This document shows, in pieces, positions 45,584 to 54,914 of a stretch of DNA of 62,753 nucleotides. The translations under genes and the position numbers were made by a program. Source of the stretch: an uncultured Bacteroidales bacterium (lineage in GTDB: Bacteria; Bacteroidota; Bacteroidia; Bacteroidales; FEN-979); NCBI GenBank assembly GCA_903916595.1, contig CAIWXI010000042.1, forward strand, positions 1 through 62,753, read 5' to 3'. The notes under the pieces are model-generated. The model ran no database searches. It worked only from the letters and a program-made list of their open reading frames with translations, and was not told the origin of the DNA. Every line of letters starts with the position of its first letter. Position 1 is the stretch's first letter.

Positions 45584-46488
45584 CAAAAATACCCCTCCTT
45601 CTTCCTGTCCTCCATGGCCGCGTCAGACCGCCGGTCATCATATCGTCCGCCACGCTCGGTAACCCTTGTAGCCGCTATTTCGCGGATGATATCCTCAAGG
45701 TTATCCGCAGTGGATAAAACCAGGCCGGTACAAGAGATATCGCCCACGGTGCGGCAGCGCACATTTAGTTTTTCGGCTTTTTCACCGGGTTTCATAGCCA
45801 TAAAAGGAGCTGCAGCAAGCCAGATCCCGTCACGGAAAAAGACCTCACGTTCATGAGTGAAATAGAGCTCAGGCAATTCAATATTTTCGCGCAGTATATA
45901 CTGCCATACATCCATTTCGGTCCAGTTGCTGATGGGGAACACCCTGAAATGCTCGCCCATTCTCTTTTTCCCGTTGAAGATGTTCCAGAGTTCGGGTCTC
46001 TGGTTCTTCGGGTCCCACTGCCCGAACTCGTCGCGGTGCGAAAAGAACCTTTCCTTGGCCCGGGCTTTTTCTTCGTCCCTGCGCCCTCCGCCAATCGCTG
46101 CATCGAACTTGTGTTTCTCGATGGTGTCGAGCAGGGTCACGGTCTGAAGCACGTTACGGCTTGCATTGATGCCTTTTTCTTCAACCACCCGGCCGGTGTC
46201 AATGGATTCCTGCACAGAACCGACGATGAGGCGGGCATTGAATTTTTTCACCAGATCATCGCGAAAAGTAATGGCTTCCGCGAAATTATGACCGGTGTCG
46301 ATATGGACTAAAGGAAATGGGATAGAAGCAGGGTAAAAGGCTTTCCTCGAAAGATGTACCAGAACGATAGAATCCTTGCCGCCCGAAAAAAGCAAAGCAG
46401 GCCGCTCGAACTGTGCGGCTACTTCACGAAGAATGTAAATGGCTTCCGACTCAAGCTCTCTGAGATGCGTTAAATTGTAATCCTTCAT
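45583..46488 (-). CDS. cysD: Sulfate adenylyltransferase subunit 2
   Basis: A 301-residue PP-loop ATP pyrophosphatase that adenylates sulfate. The PP-loop FSGGKDS (in LLFSGGKDSIVL) is near the N-terminus; ISNWTEMDVWQYI and RCRTVGDISCTGLV are family signatures and the C-terminus is the usual MEDRKKEGYF. It lies 15 bases after wzc on the same strand, so sulfate activation may be transcribed with polysaccharide export genes. Confidence 0.94.
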   Translation of the reverse strand: MKDYNLTHLRELESEAIYILREVAAQFERPALLFSGGKDSIVLVHLSRKAFYPASIPFPLVHIDTGHNFAEAITFRDDLVKKFNARLIVGSVQESIDTGRVVEEKGINASRNVLQTVTLLDTIEKHKFDAAIGGGRRDEEKARAKERFFSHRDEFGQWDPKNQRPELWNIFNGKKRMGEHFRVFPISNWTEMDVWQYILRENIELPELYFTHEREVFFRDGIWLAAAPFMAMKPGEKAEKLNVRCRTVGDISCTGLVLSTADNLEDIIREIAATRVTERGGRYDDRRSDAAMEDRKKEGYF

Positions 46489-46503
46489 TCTTACTCTTGA
46501 ACC

Positions 46504-48993
46504 TTAGGCTTTGCCGAAAATTTTCTGCAGTGTCGTTTTTTTCTTTTTCGACGATTCTTTGTCGTCGGAGTAGTAGCCATAACCGTATCCATGGCCATAC
46601 CCGTAACCATATCCGTAGCCGTATCCATAACCATATCCGTAGCCATACCCGTAACCATATCCGTATCCATAAGAACTACGGGTTAGCTTGACGTCGTTAA
46701 CCAGTATGGCCAGGCCGGGGATACCGCGTTTTTCCATATCGGTTATGATGCTGCTAAAAATCTTTTTATGGGTATAACCCTGCCTTACCAGGAAGAGGTT
46801 GGCATCGGCATATTTCATAAGCAGGAAGGCATCGGTGACGAGACCCACCGGCGGGGTGTCAATGATGATATAGTCGTATATTTCCTTGAGTCTTACAAAC
46901 ATCTCGCCGCATTTAGCAGAGGCGATCAACTCGGCAGGATTCGGCGGTACAGGGCCGGCCATGATGATGTCGAGATTTTCTATACCCGAAAACTGTATGA
47001 TATCCTCTAGTTTGCTTTTGTTGATGAGGTAGGATGAGATACCCTGGGCGTTCGTAAGTCCGAAATCCTCGTAGATCTTGGGTTTACGAAGGTCAAAGCC
47101 CAGCAGCAGGGTCTTTTTGCCATACATGGCATAGATGGAGGCCATATTGATGGAGACGAATGTTTTACCGGCGCTAACCATATCGGCGGTGATCAGAACG
47201 GTGATCCTTTCCTTGCCCTGGAGCAGGTATTGCAGATTCGTACGTACCGAACGGAACGACTCGGCAATGGTCGACTTGGGAGAGTCAACCACAACGATCT
47301 CGCTTTTTTTGTCGGAATGGATGATATGACCCATGATCGGAAGCCGGGTGATCCTTTCAATGTCTTCCCTTTCCATGACTGTGTCGTTGAAATAATCCTT
47401 TCCGAGGATGTAAATGACGGGAAGGATGATCCCCAGTATGAGGGCGATGATATAGTTCAGGCTTTTCTTTGGGAAGACCGGGCTTGTGCCGCCCATGGCC
47501 GCGTCGACCACTTCGTTATCTGAGAGGTTGGAAGCCTGGGTGATCTGTGCTTCCGAACGTTTCTGCAGCAGGAAGGTATAGATGGCATCGGTAAGCTTGA
47601 ACCTGCGTTCGATACCGATCATAACGCGCTGGGTTTCGGGCAGGGTGCTGATCTTGGCCGTGTATTGTGCCACACGGTCGTTAATTTCTTTAAGAGCGAT
47701 ATCGTTGGTGTTGATCGCGCTTTTGATATTCTCGACGAGCGCATTTTTAATGGTATAGATCTGCTCGTCTATAGAGACCAGGGTAGGGTTCCTTCCCTTC
47801 GAATATTGTGAGATCTCGGTGCGTTTGGTATACAGGTCGGTGAGCTTCATGGTAAGGTCGTTGAGCATGGGATTCTCCACGCCCATTGAAGCCGGCACTA
47901 CCAGCTCGTCGAGCTTCTGATTCTTCAGCAGGTACTGATAGAGGTTGGTGAGGTATTTCGACTGTACCATAATAACCGCCTTTTCATCCTGGAGCTGCAT
48001 CATCTTTTCAAACACCTGCCTGGATACGTCGTCAAGATTCATGATCTCCTTGGTGGTACGGAAAACCTCCAGGGCTTTTTCGGTGGAATGAAGGGTATCG
48101 CTGATATCCTGGAGCTCGTTATCAATAAATTTAATGGTACGGTCGGCAACTTTGTTTTTACGTTCCAGGTCCTTGGCCAGGTACTCCTTTAACAGAGTGT
48201 TCAGAAAGTCGGTAAGCTTGTCAATATTTCCACCTTTGAGCTTGATCTCAACAATTGAGGCTTCCTTGTTGATCGGCTCTATGCTGAAGCCTTTGAACTG
48301 GGCTACCAGCGATTCATAATCGTTGAACTGGAAGTAGAATGTTCTGCTGAGGTCTTTCTGCGGATTGAATAGGGGGGTAAGCAACACCCTGAAACGGAAA
48401 TTATTTCCCTGAACCCATCGGCCGAATTCATAGGTCTCGTCAACGGCAACGCGTTCTTTGCGGCCTTCGATCTTGTCTTTTTTCGAGAAATTATAAAATT
48501 TGATGTCTTCTTCCTTGGCTTCCAGACGGTACTTGTCTTTCGAGGAAATGGAAAGGTTAAACCGCATATTCACCGGCTCGGGATAGGCCGTATCCAGTTC
48601 AACGACAAAGGGTGCGTCTTTATAGAGTTCTTTGCTTATAAAATTATCTTCGCTGTAATATGAAACTTCGAAGCCTGTCTTGGAAATCGTGCGGTAGGTG
48701 AGGGTGTATGACGACAAAACCCCGATCTCATTCTGGAGGTTCTGCATGTTGTTCATCCCTCCCAGCCCCATGATAGACTGGGCGCTGAGTTTGTTTTCAG
48801 ACTTGTCTTTGATGAGGATGGAAGTCTTTACTTCAAAGACCGGACTGGTATATTTATTGAAGATGAAGGCAATGATCAGAGCAATAAACACCGTGATGGC
48901 AAAGAAATACCAGTAACGGTAGAATTTAAAAAGCAGAACTTTATAGTCGACCGACTGTTGTTGCTGCTGGAATTCCTGGGGGTTATCGTTCAC
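46504..48993 (-). CDS. wzc: Polysaccharide co-polymerase/BY-kinase Wzc with extended Gly-Tyr tail
   Basis: An 829-residue inner-membrane protein that controls chain length and export of surface polysaccharide. Wzz domain with membrane helices at about 31-52 and 512-533, a periplasmic coiled-coil (about 270-480), and a cytoplasmic tyrosine kinase domain (about 590-770). Kinase motifs: P-loop ADMVSAGKTF (lacking the usual first Gly), Walker A' LLLGFDLRKPKI, Walker B YIIIDTPPVG. Oddity: the autophosphorylation tail is almost pure Gly-Tyr, with 17 Tyr and one His in 34 codons, encoded by six-base repeats. It follows wza and is followed by cysD. Confidence 0.92.
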   Translation of the reverse strand: MNDNPQEFQQQQQSVDYKVLLFKFYRYWYFFAITVFIALIIAFIFNKYTSPVFEVKTSILIKDKSENKLSAQSIMGLGGMNNMQNLQNEIGVLSSYTLTYRTISKTGFEVSYYSEDNFISKELYKDAPFVVELDTAYPEPVNMRFNLSISSKDKYRLEAKEEDIKFYNFSKKDKIEGRKERVAVDETYEFGRWVQGNNFRFRVLLTPLFNPQKDLSRTFYFQFNDYESLVAQFKGFSIEPINKEASIVEIKLKGGNIDKLTDFLNTLLKEYLAKDLERKNKVADRTIKFIDNELQDISDTLHSTEKALEVFRTTKEIMNLDDVSRQVFEKMMQLQDEKAVIMVQSKYLTNLYQYLLKNQKLDELVVPASMGVENPMLNDLTMKLTDLYTKRTEISQYSKGRNPTLVSIDEQIYTIKNALVENIKSAINTNDIALKEINDRVAQYTAKISTLPETQRVMIGIERRFKLTDAIYTFLLQKRSEAQITQASNLSDNEVVDAAMGGTSPVFPKKSLNYIIALILGIILPVIYILGKDYFNDTVMEREDIERITRLPIMGHIIHSDKKSEIVVVDSPKSTIAESFRSVRTNLQYLLQGKERITVLITADMVSAGKTFVSINMASIYAMYGKKTLLLGFDLRKPKIYEDFGLTNAQGISSYLINKSKLEDIIQFSGIENLDIIMAGPVPPNPAELIASAKCGEMFVRLKEIYDYIIIDTPPVGLVTDAFLLMKYADANLFLVRQGYTHKKIFSSIITDMEKRGIPGLAILVNDVKLTRSSYGYGYGYGYGYGYGYGYGYGYGYGYGHGYGYGYYSDDKESSKKKKTTLQKIFGKA
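46570..46671 (-). repeat. Hexanucleotide repeat coding the Gly-Tyr tail of Wzc
   Basis: Seventeen Gly/Tyr-type codon pairs built from variants of a 6-base unit (CCGTAT, CCATAA, CCATAC, CCGTAG on the plus strand). Both codons vary at synonymous positions, so selection on the peptide seems to have acted after the expansion. Confidence 0.9.
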
Positions 48994-49012
48994 AAAAGAT
49001 GGATTTACGGTA

Positions 49013-49813
49013 TTACATTGTTTTTACATAGTTGATTAAGAGGATCCCGGCCGATAAACCGGCAAGCAATATGGCCCATGGGAAAGTAGACCCGAAGCCC
49101 CAGCGCTTGTAGGCCAGGGGCTGAACATAAATGATATCGTTAGGCTGAAGGTAGAACTGGTCTGAATTAAGAAAAGTATCGGAATTCATATTCAGTTTAT
49201 ATACCCTGGAACCATCGGGGGTCTGACGTATGAGTATGACCTTGCTTCTGTTCCCGAATTCCGTAATGTCGCCGGCCACAGAAATAGCTTCAAAGACGTT
49301 GAACTTTTCGGCATATATTGAAAACTCTCCCGGGCGGTTTATTTCACCTACCATCGTGATCTTGAAGTTCACCATCTTTACAACCACCACGGTCTCTTTG
49401 AGATATTCATCGACCAGTTTCTGTAGAACGTCTTTAACCTGGGTAACGGTAAGGTCTTTGATCATGATCCTCCCGACAACCGGGAAATCAATGTAGCCTG
49501 TAGGGCTTACCGAGTAGGAATTCAGGTAAATGCTGGCGTCGTTGGCATAGTCGTTATAACTGCCCTGCCCGGATTGCTTGTTAAAAAACTGATTACTTTT
49601 CTCGTCCAGACTGAACAGACGGATATATACGTTGTCTCTGGGTTGAATCTTGTAATCGGGGGGATGCGGGTGATGGTAAACGCTGGCCGTATCTTTTTCC
49701 TGTTTTTTCTGCAGATAAAGAATTTTTTTCTGGGGAACGCATGAGGAAAGAGCAATAATAATTACAAGGAGCAGAAAAGCTACCTTGGTGAGCAGTTTTT
49801 GGAATTGCTTCAT
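49013..49813 (-). CDS. wza: Polysaccharide export outer-membrane lipoprotein Wza
   Basis: A 266-residue Wza/KpsD-type channel protein. Lipobox ALSSC (Cys25). Polysaccharide export domain about 50-150 (YKIQPRDNVYIRLFSLDEK, VSPTGYIDFPVVGRIMIKDL) and an SLBB-like repeat (FKITMVGEINRPGEFSIYAE). A C-terminal membrane segment (about 243-262) suits the outer-membrane helix of Wza. It lies 19 bases upstream of wzc on the same strand, and has its own promoter motif at 49835. Confidence 0.92.
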   Translation of the reverse strand: MKQFQKLLTKVAFLLLVIIIALSSCVPQKKILYLQKKQEKDTASVYHHPHPPDYKIQPRDNVYIRLFSLDEKSNQFFNKQSGQGSYNDYANDASIYLNSYSVSPTGYIDFPVVGRIMIKDLTVTQVKDVLQKLVDEYLKETVVVVKMVNFKITMVGEINRPGEFSIYAEKFNVFEAISVAGDITEFGNRSKVILIRQTPDGSRVYKLNMNSDTFLNSDQFYLQPNDIIYVQPLAYKRWGFGSTFPWAILLAGLSAGILLINYVKTM

Positions 49814-49834
49814 AAATGCCTAAAATTGAGCGTG

Positions 49835-49842
49835 CAAAATTA
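49835..49842 (-). promoter_or_regulatory. Bacteroidota -7 promoter motif for wza-wzc-cysDN
   Basis: TAATTTTG on the minus strand, 21 bases before the wza ATG. Confidence 0.55.
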
Positions 49843-49914
49843 AGGAATTTCCTTTAAAATTAATAAAATGTGATGAACATCCTAAAATCTTCATGACAAT
49901 ATTGTACTGCGGAT

Positions 49915-49942
49915 GGCAGATGGCAGATAGCAGATGGCAGAT
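49915..49942. repeat. Tandem heptamers (GGCAGAT) x4
   Basis: GGCAGAT, GGCAGAT, AGCAGAT, GGCAGAT, just after the miaB stop and upstream of wza. No other sequence of note in this 147-base gap except the wza promoter. Confidence 0.85.
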
Positions 49943-49960
49943 AATCAGGAAGATAACAGC

Positions 49961-51295
49961 CTAAACGGCTTCCCCTATTAAAGTGGCGGAAGTAGCTCTT
50001 TTTACCTTAACCATTACGTATTCACCGGGTTCTTGGGATGTTTTAGGGAAGACAAGGACCTTATTCTGAGAGTTTCGCCCATAAAAATTCTTGTCAGACC
50101 GTTTCGATTCCCCTTCTATAAGCGTTTCAAAAGTCTCGCCTATATCTCTGTGATTGCTTGCTGATGAAAGTTCCTGCTGCAGACTTATAATTTCCCTTAG
50201 CCTTCTCTCTTTGACTTCAGCCGGCACATCGTCGGTATACCGTTCCGCTGCCAGAGTCTGGGGCCGCTCAGAATATTTAAACGTAAAAGCATAGTCAAAT
50301 GAGGCTTCTTTCATCAGCTCAATTGTTTGCTGATGATCTGCTTCCGTTTCGCCACAGAAGCCGGTGATGATATCGGTGGAAATCGCACAGCCTGGGATAC
50401 GGGAGCGTATAGCCCTGATCTTTCCGAGGTATTCCTCACGGGTATATTTCCTGTTCATTTTATCGAGCACTGCATTGCTCCCGCTCTGCACAGGCAGATG
50501 AATGGCTTTACAGATATTGGGGTGGTCCGCTATGGTTTCTATAAGTTCCGGGCTGAGGTCTTTAGGGTGGGAAGTTGCGAAGCGCACCCTGAGCCGTAAA
50601 TCGATAGCCGCGATGCGTTGAAGAAGCAGCGGAAAATTCACTCTTTCTAAACCTGCTAACCATTCATAGGAATTTACATTTTGTCCGAGTAAAGTGATCT
50701 CCCTGAAACCCTTGCTAAAAAGATCTTTCGATTCCCGGATCACCGATTCCGGATCCCGGCTTCTCTCAACGCCGCGGGCATAAGGCACTACGCAGTAGGA
50801 GCAGAAATTCTCGCATCCCCTCATGATCGAGATGAAAGCCGAAACCCCGCCGGAGTCCAGTCTTACCGGACTGATATCCGCATAAGTCTCATCCGCCGAA
50901 AGAATAATATCAATAGCTTTCTTACCAGACCGGGCCTGTTCAAGAAGGCCTGGAAGATGGCGGTAGGAATCGGGACCGGCGATAAGGTCGAGCAGCTGTT
51001 CCTCTTCCATCAGGGCGGTTTTTGTACGTTCGGCCATACAGCCTAAAAGGCCAATGGTAAGACCGGGCTTTTTCTTTTTCAGGGAGCGGAAGTAATGCAG
51101 GCGTTTTCTAACCCTTTCTTCGGCATGTTCGCGTATTGAGCAGGTATTCAGGAGCACGATATCGGCTGTTTCGACCTCGGTTGAGGCCTCGAATCCCTGC
51201 TTTGTAAGTATAGATGCAACGATCTCAGAATCAGAGAAATTCATCTGGCAGCCATACGTCTCTATAAAAAATTTCCGGGTTTTTTGCTCAGTCAT
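49961..51295 (-). CDS. miaB: tRNA methylthiotransferase MiaB
   Basis: A 444-residue radical-SAM enzyme adding the 2-methylthio group to isopentenyl-A37 of tRNAs. N-terminal UPF0004 domain with its three cluster Cys (ETYGCQMNF, NTCSIREHAEERV, LLGCMAERT), radical-SAM Cys motif GCENFCSYCVVPYARG, and a C-terminal TRAM domain (about 375-440). The start ATG at 51295 is supported by promoter motif 51339-51346. It is divergent from topA. Confidence 0.96.
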   Translation of the reverse strand: MTEQKTRKFFIETYGCQMNFSDSEIVASILTKQGFEASTEVETADIVLLNTCSIREHAEERVRKRLHYFRSLKKKKPGLTIGLLGCMAERTKTALMEEEQLLDLIAGPDSYRHLPGLLEQARSGKKAIDIILSADETYADISPVRLDSGGVSAFISIMRGCENFCSYCVVPYARGVERSRDPESVIRESKDLFSKGFREITLLGQNVNSYEWLAGLERVNFPLLLQRIAAIDLRLRVRFATSHPKDLSPELIETIADHPNICKAIHLPVQSGSNAVLDKMNRKYTREEYLGKIRAIRSRIPGCAISTDIITGFCGETEADHQQTIELMKEASFDYAFTFKYSERPQTLAAERYTDDVPAEVKERRLREIISLQQELSSASNHRDIGETFETLIEGESKRSDKNFYGRNSQNKVLVFPKTSQEPGEYVMVKVKRATSATLIGEAV

Positions 51296-51338
51296 ATATC
51301 ACCTTTCGGTGTTTGGCGGATTAAGTATAAAAACGGCA

Positions 51339-51346
51339 CAAAGGTA
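51339..51346 (-). promoter_or_regulatory. Bacteroidota -7 promoter motif for miaB
   Basis: TACCTTTG on the minus strand, 43 bases before the miaB ATG; back to back with the topA promoter. Confidence 0.6.
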
Positions 51347-51365
51347 CGTATTATGTTAATTGTCG

Positions 51366-51373
51366 TACTTTTG
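51366..51373 (+). promoter_or_regulatory. Bacteroidota -7 promoter motif for topA
   Basis: TACTTTTG, 34 bases before the ATG at 51408; it makes the upstream in-frame start at 51360 unlikely. Confidence 0.6.
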
Positions 51374-51407
51374 TACCCGGATTGAAATAGCGAAATCCAA
51401 TTATAAA

Positions 51408-53726
51408 ATGACGAAAAACTTAGTGATTGTTGAGTCTCCTGCGAAAGCAAAGACCATTGGTGGATTCCTTGGAAGCGATTTTACGGTAAAATCATGCATG
51501 GGGCATATAGCAGATCTTTCGAAGAAAGACCTGGGGGTGGATGTGGAAAAGGGTTTTGAGCCTAATTACATTGTCTCGCCTGATAAAAAGAAGATTGTTG
51601 GAGAACTGAAAAAGCTTGCGCATGACAGCGATTTTATCTGGCTGGCGTCTGACGAGGACCGGGAGGGGGAGGCTATTGCATGGCATTTGATGGAGACCCT
51701 GGGTTTGAAAAAAGAATCCACCCGCCGTATTGCTTTTCACGAGATCACCAAAACGGCTATACTTGAAGCCATTGCCAATCCGAGGGAACTCGATATGAAT
51801 CTCGTGGATGCTCAGCAGGCCCGCAGGATACTCGACCGCCTGGTAGGTTTTGAGCTTTCGCCTCTTTTATGGAAAAAAATAAAACCCTCCTTATCGGCAG
51901 GCCGGGTTCAGTCGGTTGCTGTAAGGCTTATCGTGGAGCGTGAAGACGAGATCAGAAATTTCACTGCGGTTTCTTCCTACCGCATCAGCGGCGATTTCGT
52001 GGTGCATGACGGCAAGAAGCTGAAAACCCTCAATGCTGAATTAAATAAGAGGTTTCAGACCAAAGAAGAAGCTTTGAATTTTCTGAAACAGTGTATGGAT
52101 GTGCAGTATACGGTTGAAGATGTAGAGACCAGGCCGGCCAGGAAATCGCCTGCCCCGCCCTTCACTACGTCCACCCTGCAGCAGGAGGCCTCCCGTAAGC
52201 TTGGTTTTTCGGTAGCCAACACCATGCGTGTAGCACAGGAACTTTACGAATCGGGGAAGATCACCTATATGAGGACCGACTCGGTAAATCTCTCTGATAT
52301 GGCCATCGCCATGGCAAAGAAAGAAGTGACCGCGACCTTTGGTGAAGAATATGTGAAGACCCGCAAGTACGCTACAAAAACCAAGGGAGCCCAGGAAGCT
52401 CACGAAGCCATCCGCCCAACCTACCTCAGTAATAAAAGCATCGAAGGCGATCGTTCAGGCAAGCGCCTTTACGACCTGATCTGGAAACGTACCATCGCTT
52501 CACAGATGGCCGATGCAGAGCTTGAAAAAACCAATGTGACTATAGGGATAACAGGCAAAACCGAAAAGTTCGTGGCCCGCGGAGAGGTGATCAGATTCGA
52601 CGGTTTTCTGAAGGTATACATGGAATCTTCCGACGAGGACAGTACTGAAGGCCAGGAAGGTGTTCTGCCTCCGCTTAAGACCGGGGAAAAGCTGTTGCTG
52701 AGCATAATGACAGCCCAGCAGAAATTTACCCAGCAGCCTTACCGTTATACGGAAGCAGCCCTGGTGAAAAAGCTTGAAGAACTTGGAATAGGCCGTCCTT
52801 CAACCTATGCCCCCACCATCTCGACGATTCAGAAAAGAGAATATGTTGTGAAGGAAGAAAGACCCGGTGTTCAAAGGAGCTACGATTTCATCAGTCTGAA
52901 AGATAAAAAGATCAGCGAAGAGGTCCGCAACGAGACTGTTGGAAACGAAAAGGGAAAACTTTTCCCTACTGATATCGGCGGACTGGTTACGGGTTTTCTG
53001 GTACAGAACTTCGACAATATCATGGACTACAATTTCACGGCCACGGTAGAAGAGGAGTTTGATGTGATCGCCGAAGGCAAACTGGCCTGGAAAGATATGC
53101 TCAAAGAGTTTTATTTTCCCTTCCATGAAAAGATTGAAGGGGCCATGGAGAATACGAAAAGGGTAAAGGGAGAAAAGCTACTTGGCACAGATCCTGCTAC
53201 CGGCCTGAATATTTATGTGAAAATAGGCCGGTTTGGCCCGATGGCTCAGCTGGGTGAATCGGACGCTGAAGAAAAACCGCGGTTTTCGGCCCTGAAAAAA
53301 GGTCAGAGCATAGATACCATAAGCCTCGAAGAAACCCTTGATCTGTTCAAACTACCCCGGGTGGTTGGCGATTTTGAAGGTACCGAGGTCCTGGTCTCTG
53401 CGGGAAAATTCGGCCCATATGTGAAGCATAAATCTGCGTTTTATTCCCTTCCCGCCTCCGATGATCCACTCAGCGTAAATCTGGCAAGGACCATTGAGAT
53501 AATCGAGTTGAAACGGCATGCCGACATCAAAAAAGTGATCAGGGAATATCCCGAAGACGCAGATATTAAAGTGCTGAACGGCCGGTACGGGCCATACATT
53601 GCATTCAAAAAAGAAAACTACAAGATCCCCAGGGGAAAAACCGCTGCCGATCTTACGTATGATGATGTAAAGGCTATCATGGCCGCGAATGAACCCACAA
53701 AATCGAAATCCAAAAAGAAAAAATAA
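51408..53726 (+). CDS. topA: DNA topoisomerase I
   Basis: A 772-residue type IA topoisomerase that relaxes negative supercoils. Toprim domain (LVIVESPAKAKTIGGF and DEDREGEAIAW), nucleophile Tyr287 in KITYMRTDSVNL, DAQQARRILDRLVGFELSP, then C-terminal repeats with GRFGPMAQLG and GKFGPYVKHK motifs in place of zinc-finger domains, and a lysine-rich end. This zinc-less form is normal for Bacteroidota. The ATG at 51408 is chosen on the family start MTKNLVIVESP. A ureohydrolase-like gene follows 5 bases later. Confidence 0.96.
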   Translation: MTKNLVIVESPAKAKTIGGFLGSDFTVKSCMGHIADLSKKDLGVDVEKGFEPNYIVSPDKKKIVGELKKLAHDSDFIWLASDEDREGEAIAWHLMETLGLKKESTRRIAFHEITKTAILEAIANPRELDMNLVDAQQARRILDRLVGFELSPLLWKKIKPSLSAGRVQSVAVRLIVEREDEIRNFTAVSSYRISGDFVVHDGKKLKTLNAELNKRFQTKEEALNFLKQCMDVQYTVEDVETRPARKSPAPPFTTSTLQQEASRKLGFSVANTMRVAQELYESGKITYMRTDSVNLSDMAIAMAKKEVTATFGEEYVKTRKYATKTKGAQEAHEAIRPTYLSNKSIEGDRSGKRLYDLIWKRTIASQMADAELEKTNVTIGITGKTEKFVARGEVIRFDGFLKVYMESSDEDSTEGQEGVLPPLKTGEKLLLSIMTAQQKFTQQPYRYTEAALVKKLEELGIGRPSTYAPTISTIQKREYVVKEERPGVQRSYDFISLKDKKISEEVRNETVGNEKGKLFPTDIGGLVTGFLVQNFDNIMDYNFTATVEEEFDVIAEGKLAWKDMLKEFYFPFHEKIEGAMENTKRVKGEKLLGTDPATGLNIYVKIGRFGPMAQLGESDAEEKPRFSALKKGQSIDTISLEETLDLFKLPRVVGDFEGTEVLVSAGKFGPYVKHKSAFYSLPASDDPLSVNLARTIEIIELKRHADIKKVIREYPEDADIKVLNGRYGPYIAFKKENYKIPRGKTAADLTYDDVKAIMAANEPTKSKSKKKK

Positions 53727-53731
53727 GTGCT

Positions 53732-54910
53732 ATGGACATTTCGACCTTCTTTTCCCCCATCGATTTAACGGAGTTCCCATCGATAGCTGAAGGCCAAAGC
53801 CAGCTTCGTTTCGGGAACATTATAGAGATCTATTCTGAAGCCGGCAATTTCCCCGACTTTACCACAGCCGATCTTGCCATTATCGGAGTGAAGGAAGACC
53901 GGAATTCGGTCGAAAACGAAGGTTGTGACCTTGCGCCTGATGCCGTAAGGCAGTATTTGTACAGGTTATTTCCCGGCCCATATCCTAACAAGATCGTCGA
54001 CCTGGGAAACATACGAAAAGGCTATGCTCCCAGCGACACCTATTTCGCCCTGAGCAGTGCGGTGGCTGAGCTGATCAGCAATAATATTCTTCCGGTCATC
54101 ATAGGGGGAGGACAGGATCTTTCCTTCGCCAATTACAAAGCTTACGAAAGCCTGGGCCAGATCATCAATATCGTGGCCATTGACCCCACGTTTGATCTGG
54201 GTAAAACGGAGCATGAGCTGGATTCGCAGTCGTTCCTGAGCAGCATCATCCTGCACCAGCCGAACTACCTCTTTAATTATGCGAATATAGGCTACCAGAG
54301 TTATTTCATCGACCAGGATGCACTTAAGCTGATGAAGAACCTGTTCTTTGATACTTACCGCGTGGGTATCGTCAGGGAAAGCATGGAGGAGGTGGAGCCT
54401 ATCGTGAGAAATGCAGATATGCTCACCTTTGATATTTCGGCGGTACGGTATTCCGATGCACCCGGAAACGGCAACGCCGGACCGAATGGGTTTTACGGGG
54501 AAGAGGCTTGCCAGATCGTGCGGTATGCAGGCATCAGCGACAAGCTTACATCGATTGGGTTTTATGAAATGAATCCGAAATTTGACCACCATGGGCAGAC
54601 GGCCCACCTGGTATCGCAGATGATCTGGTATTTCATCGACGGCTTTTACAACCGCGCTCATGATTTTCCTTTTAAGAACGAAGAGGATTATCTGAAGTAC
54701 CGCGTGGCGATCACCGATCATAAAGAAGAGATCGTATTCTTCAAGAGTAAAAAGACCGACCGCTGGTGGATGGAGATCCCGCTCCCGGCCGAGCAGAAGA
54801 TCAAATACGAAAGGCATTATCTTGTGCCCTGTTCATATAAGGACTACCAGCAGGCCTGTGCCAACGACATACCCGACAGGTGGTGGATGGTGTATCAGAA
54901 ACTCATGTAA
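53732..54910 (+). CDS. Ureohydrolase (arginase)-like protein with altered metal site
   Basis: A 392-residue member of the arginase/agmatinase/formiminoglutamase fold. The three family motifs are at the expected places but changed: GGDH becomes GGGQD (Gln128 for the first His ligand), DAHxD becomes DPTFD (Asp151, Thr153, Asp155), and SFDxD becomes TFDIS (Asp234, Ser236). So three of six manganese ligands are not metal ligands here. The C-terminal part (about 300-392, DHKEEIVFFKSKKTDRWW) is an extra region. It is probably not a normal hydrolase; it may be a regulatory or metal-independent homologue. It is co-directional with topA, 5 bases apart. Confidence 0.8.
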   Translation: MDISTFFSPIDLTEFPSIAEGQSQLRFGNIIEIYSEAGNFPDFTTADLAIIGVKEDRNSVENEGCDLAPDAVRQYLYRLFPGPYPNKIVDLGNIRKGYAPSDTYFALSSAVAELISNNILPVIIGGGQDLSFANYKAYESLGQIINIVAIDPTFDLGKTEHELDSQSFLSSIILHQPNYLFNYANIGYQSYFIDQDALKLMKNLFFDTYRVGIVRESMEEVEPIVRNADMLTFDISAVRYSDAPGNGNAGPNGFYGEEACQIVRYAGISDKLTSIGFYEMNPKFDHHGQTAHLVSQMIWYFIDGFYNRAHDFPFKNEEDYLKYRVAITDHKEEIVFFKSKKTDRWWMEIPLPAEQKIKYERHYLVPCSYKDYQQACANDIPDRWWMVYQKLM

Positions 54911-54914
54911 AAAA

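Noticed and set aside
45058-46311. Long plus-strand frames over cysN and cysD
   Set aside because: Antisense shadows of well-recognised genes.
53966-54817. 283-codon minus-strand frame opposite the ureohydrolase-like gene
   Set aside because: No protein signature; shadow frame.
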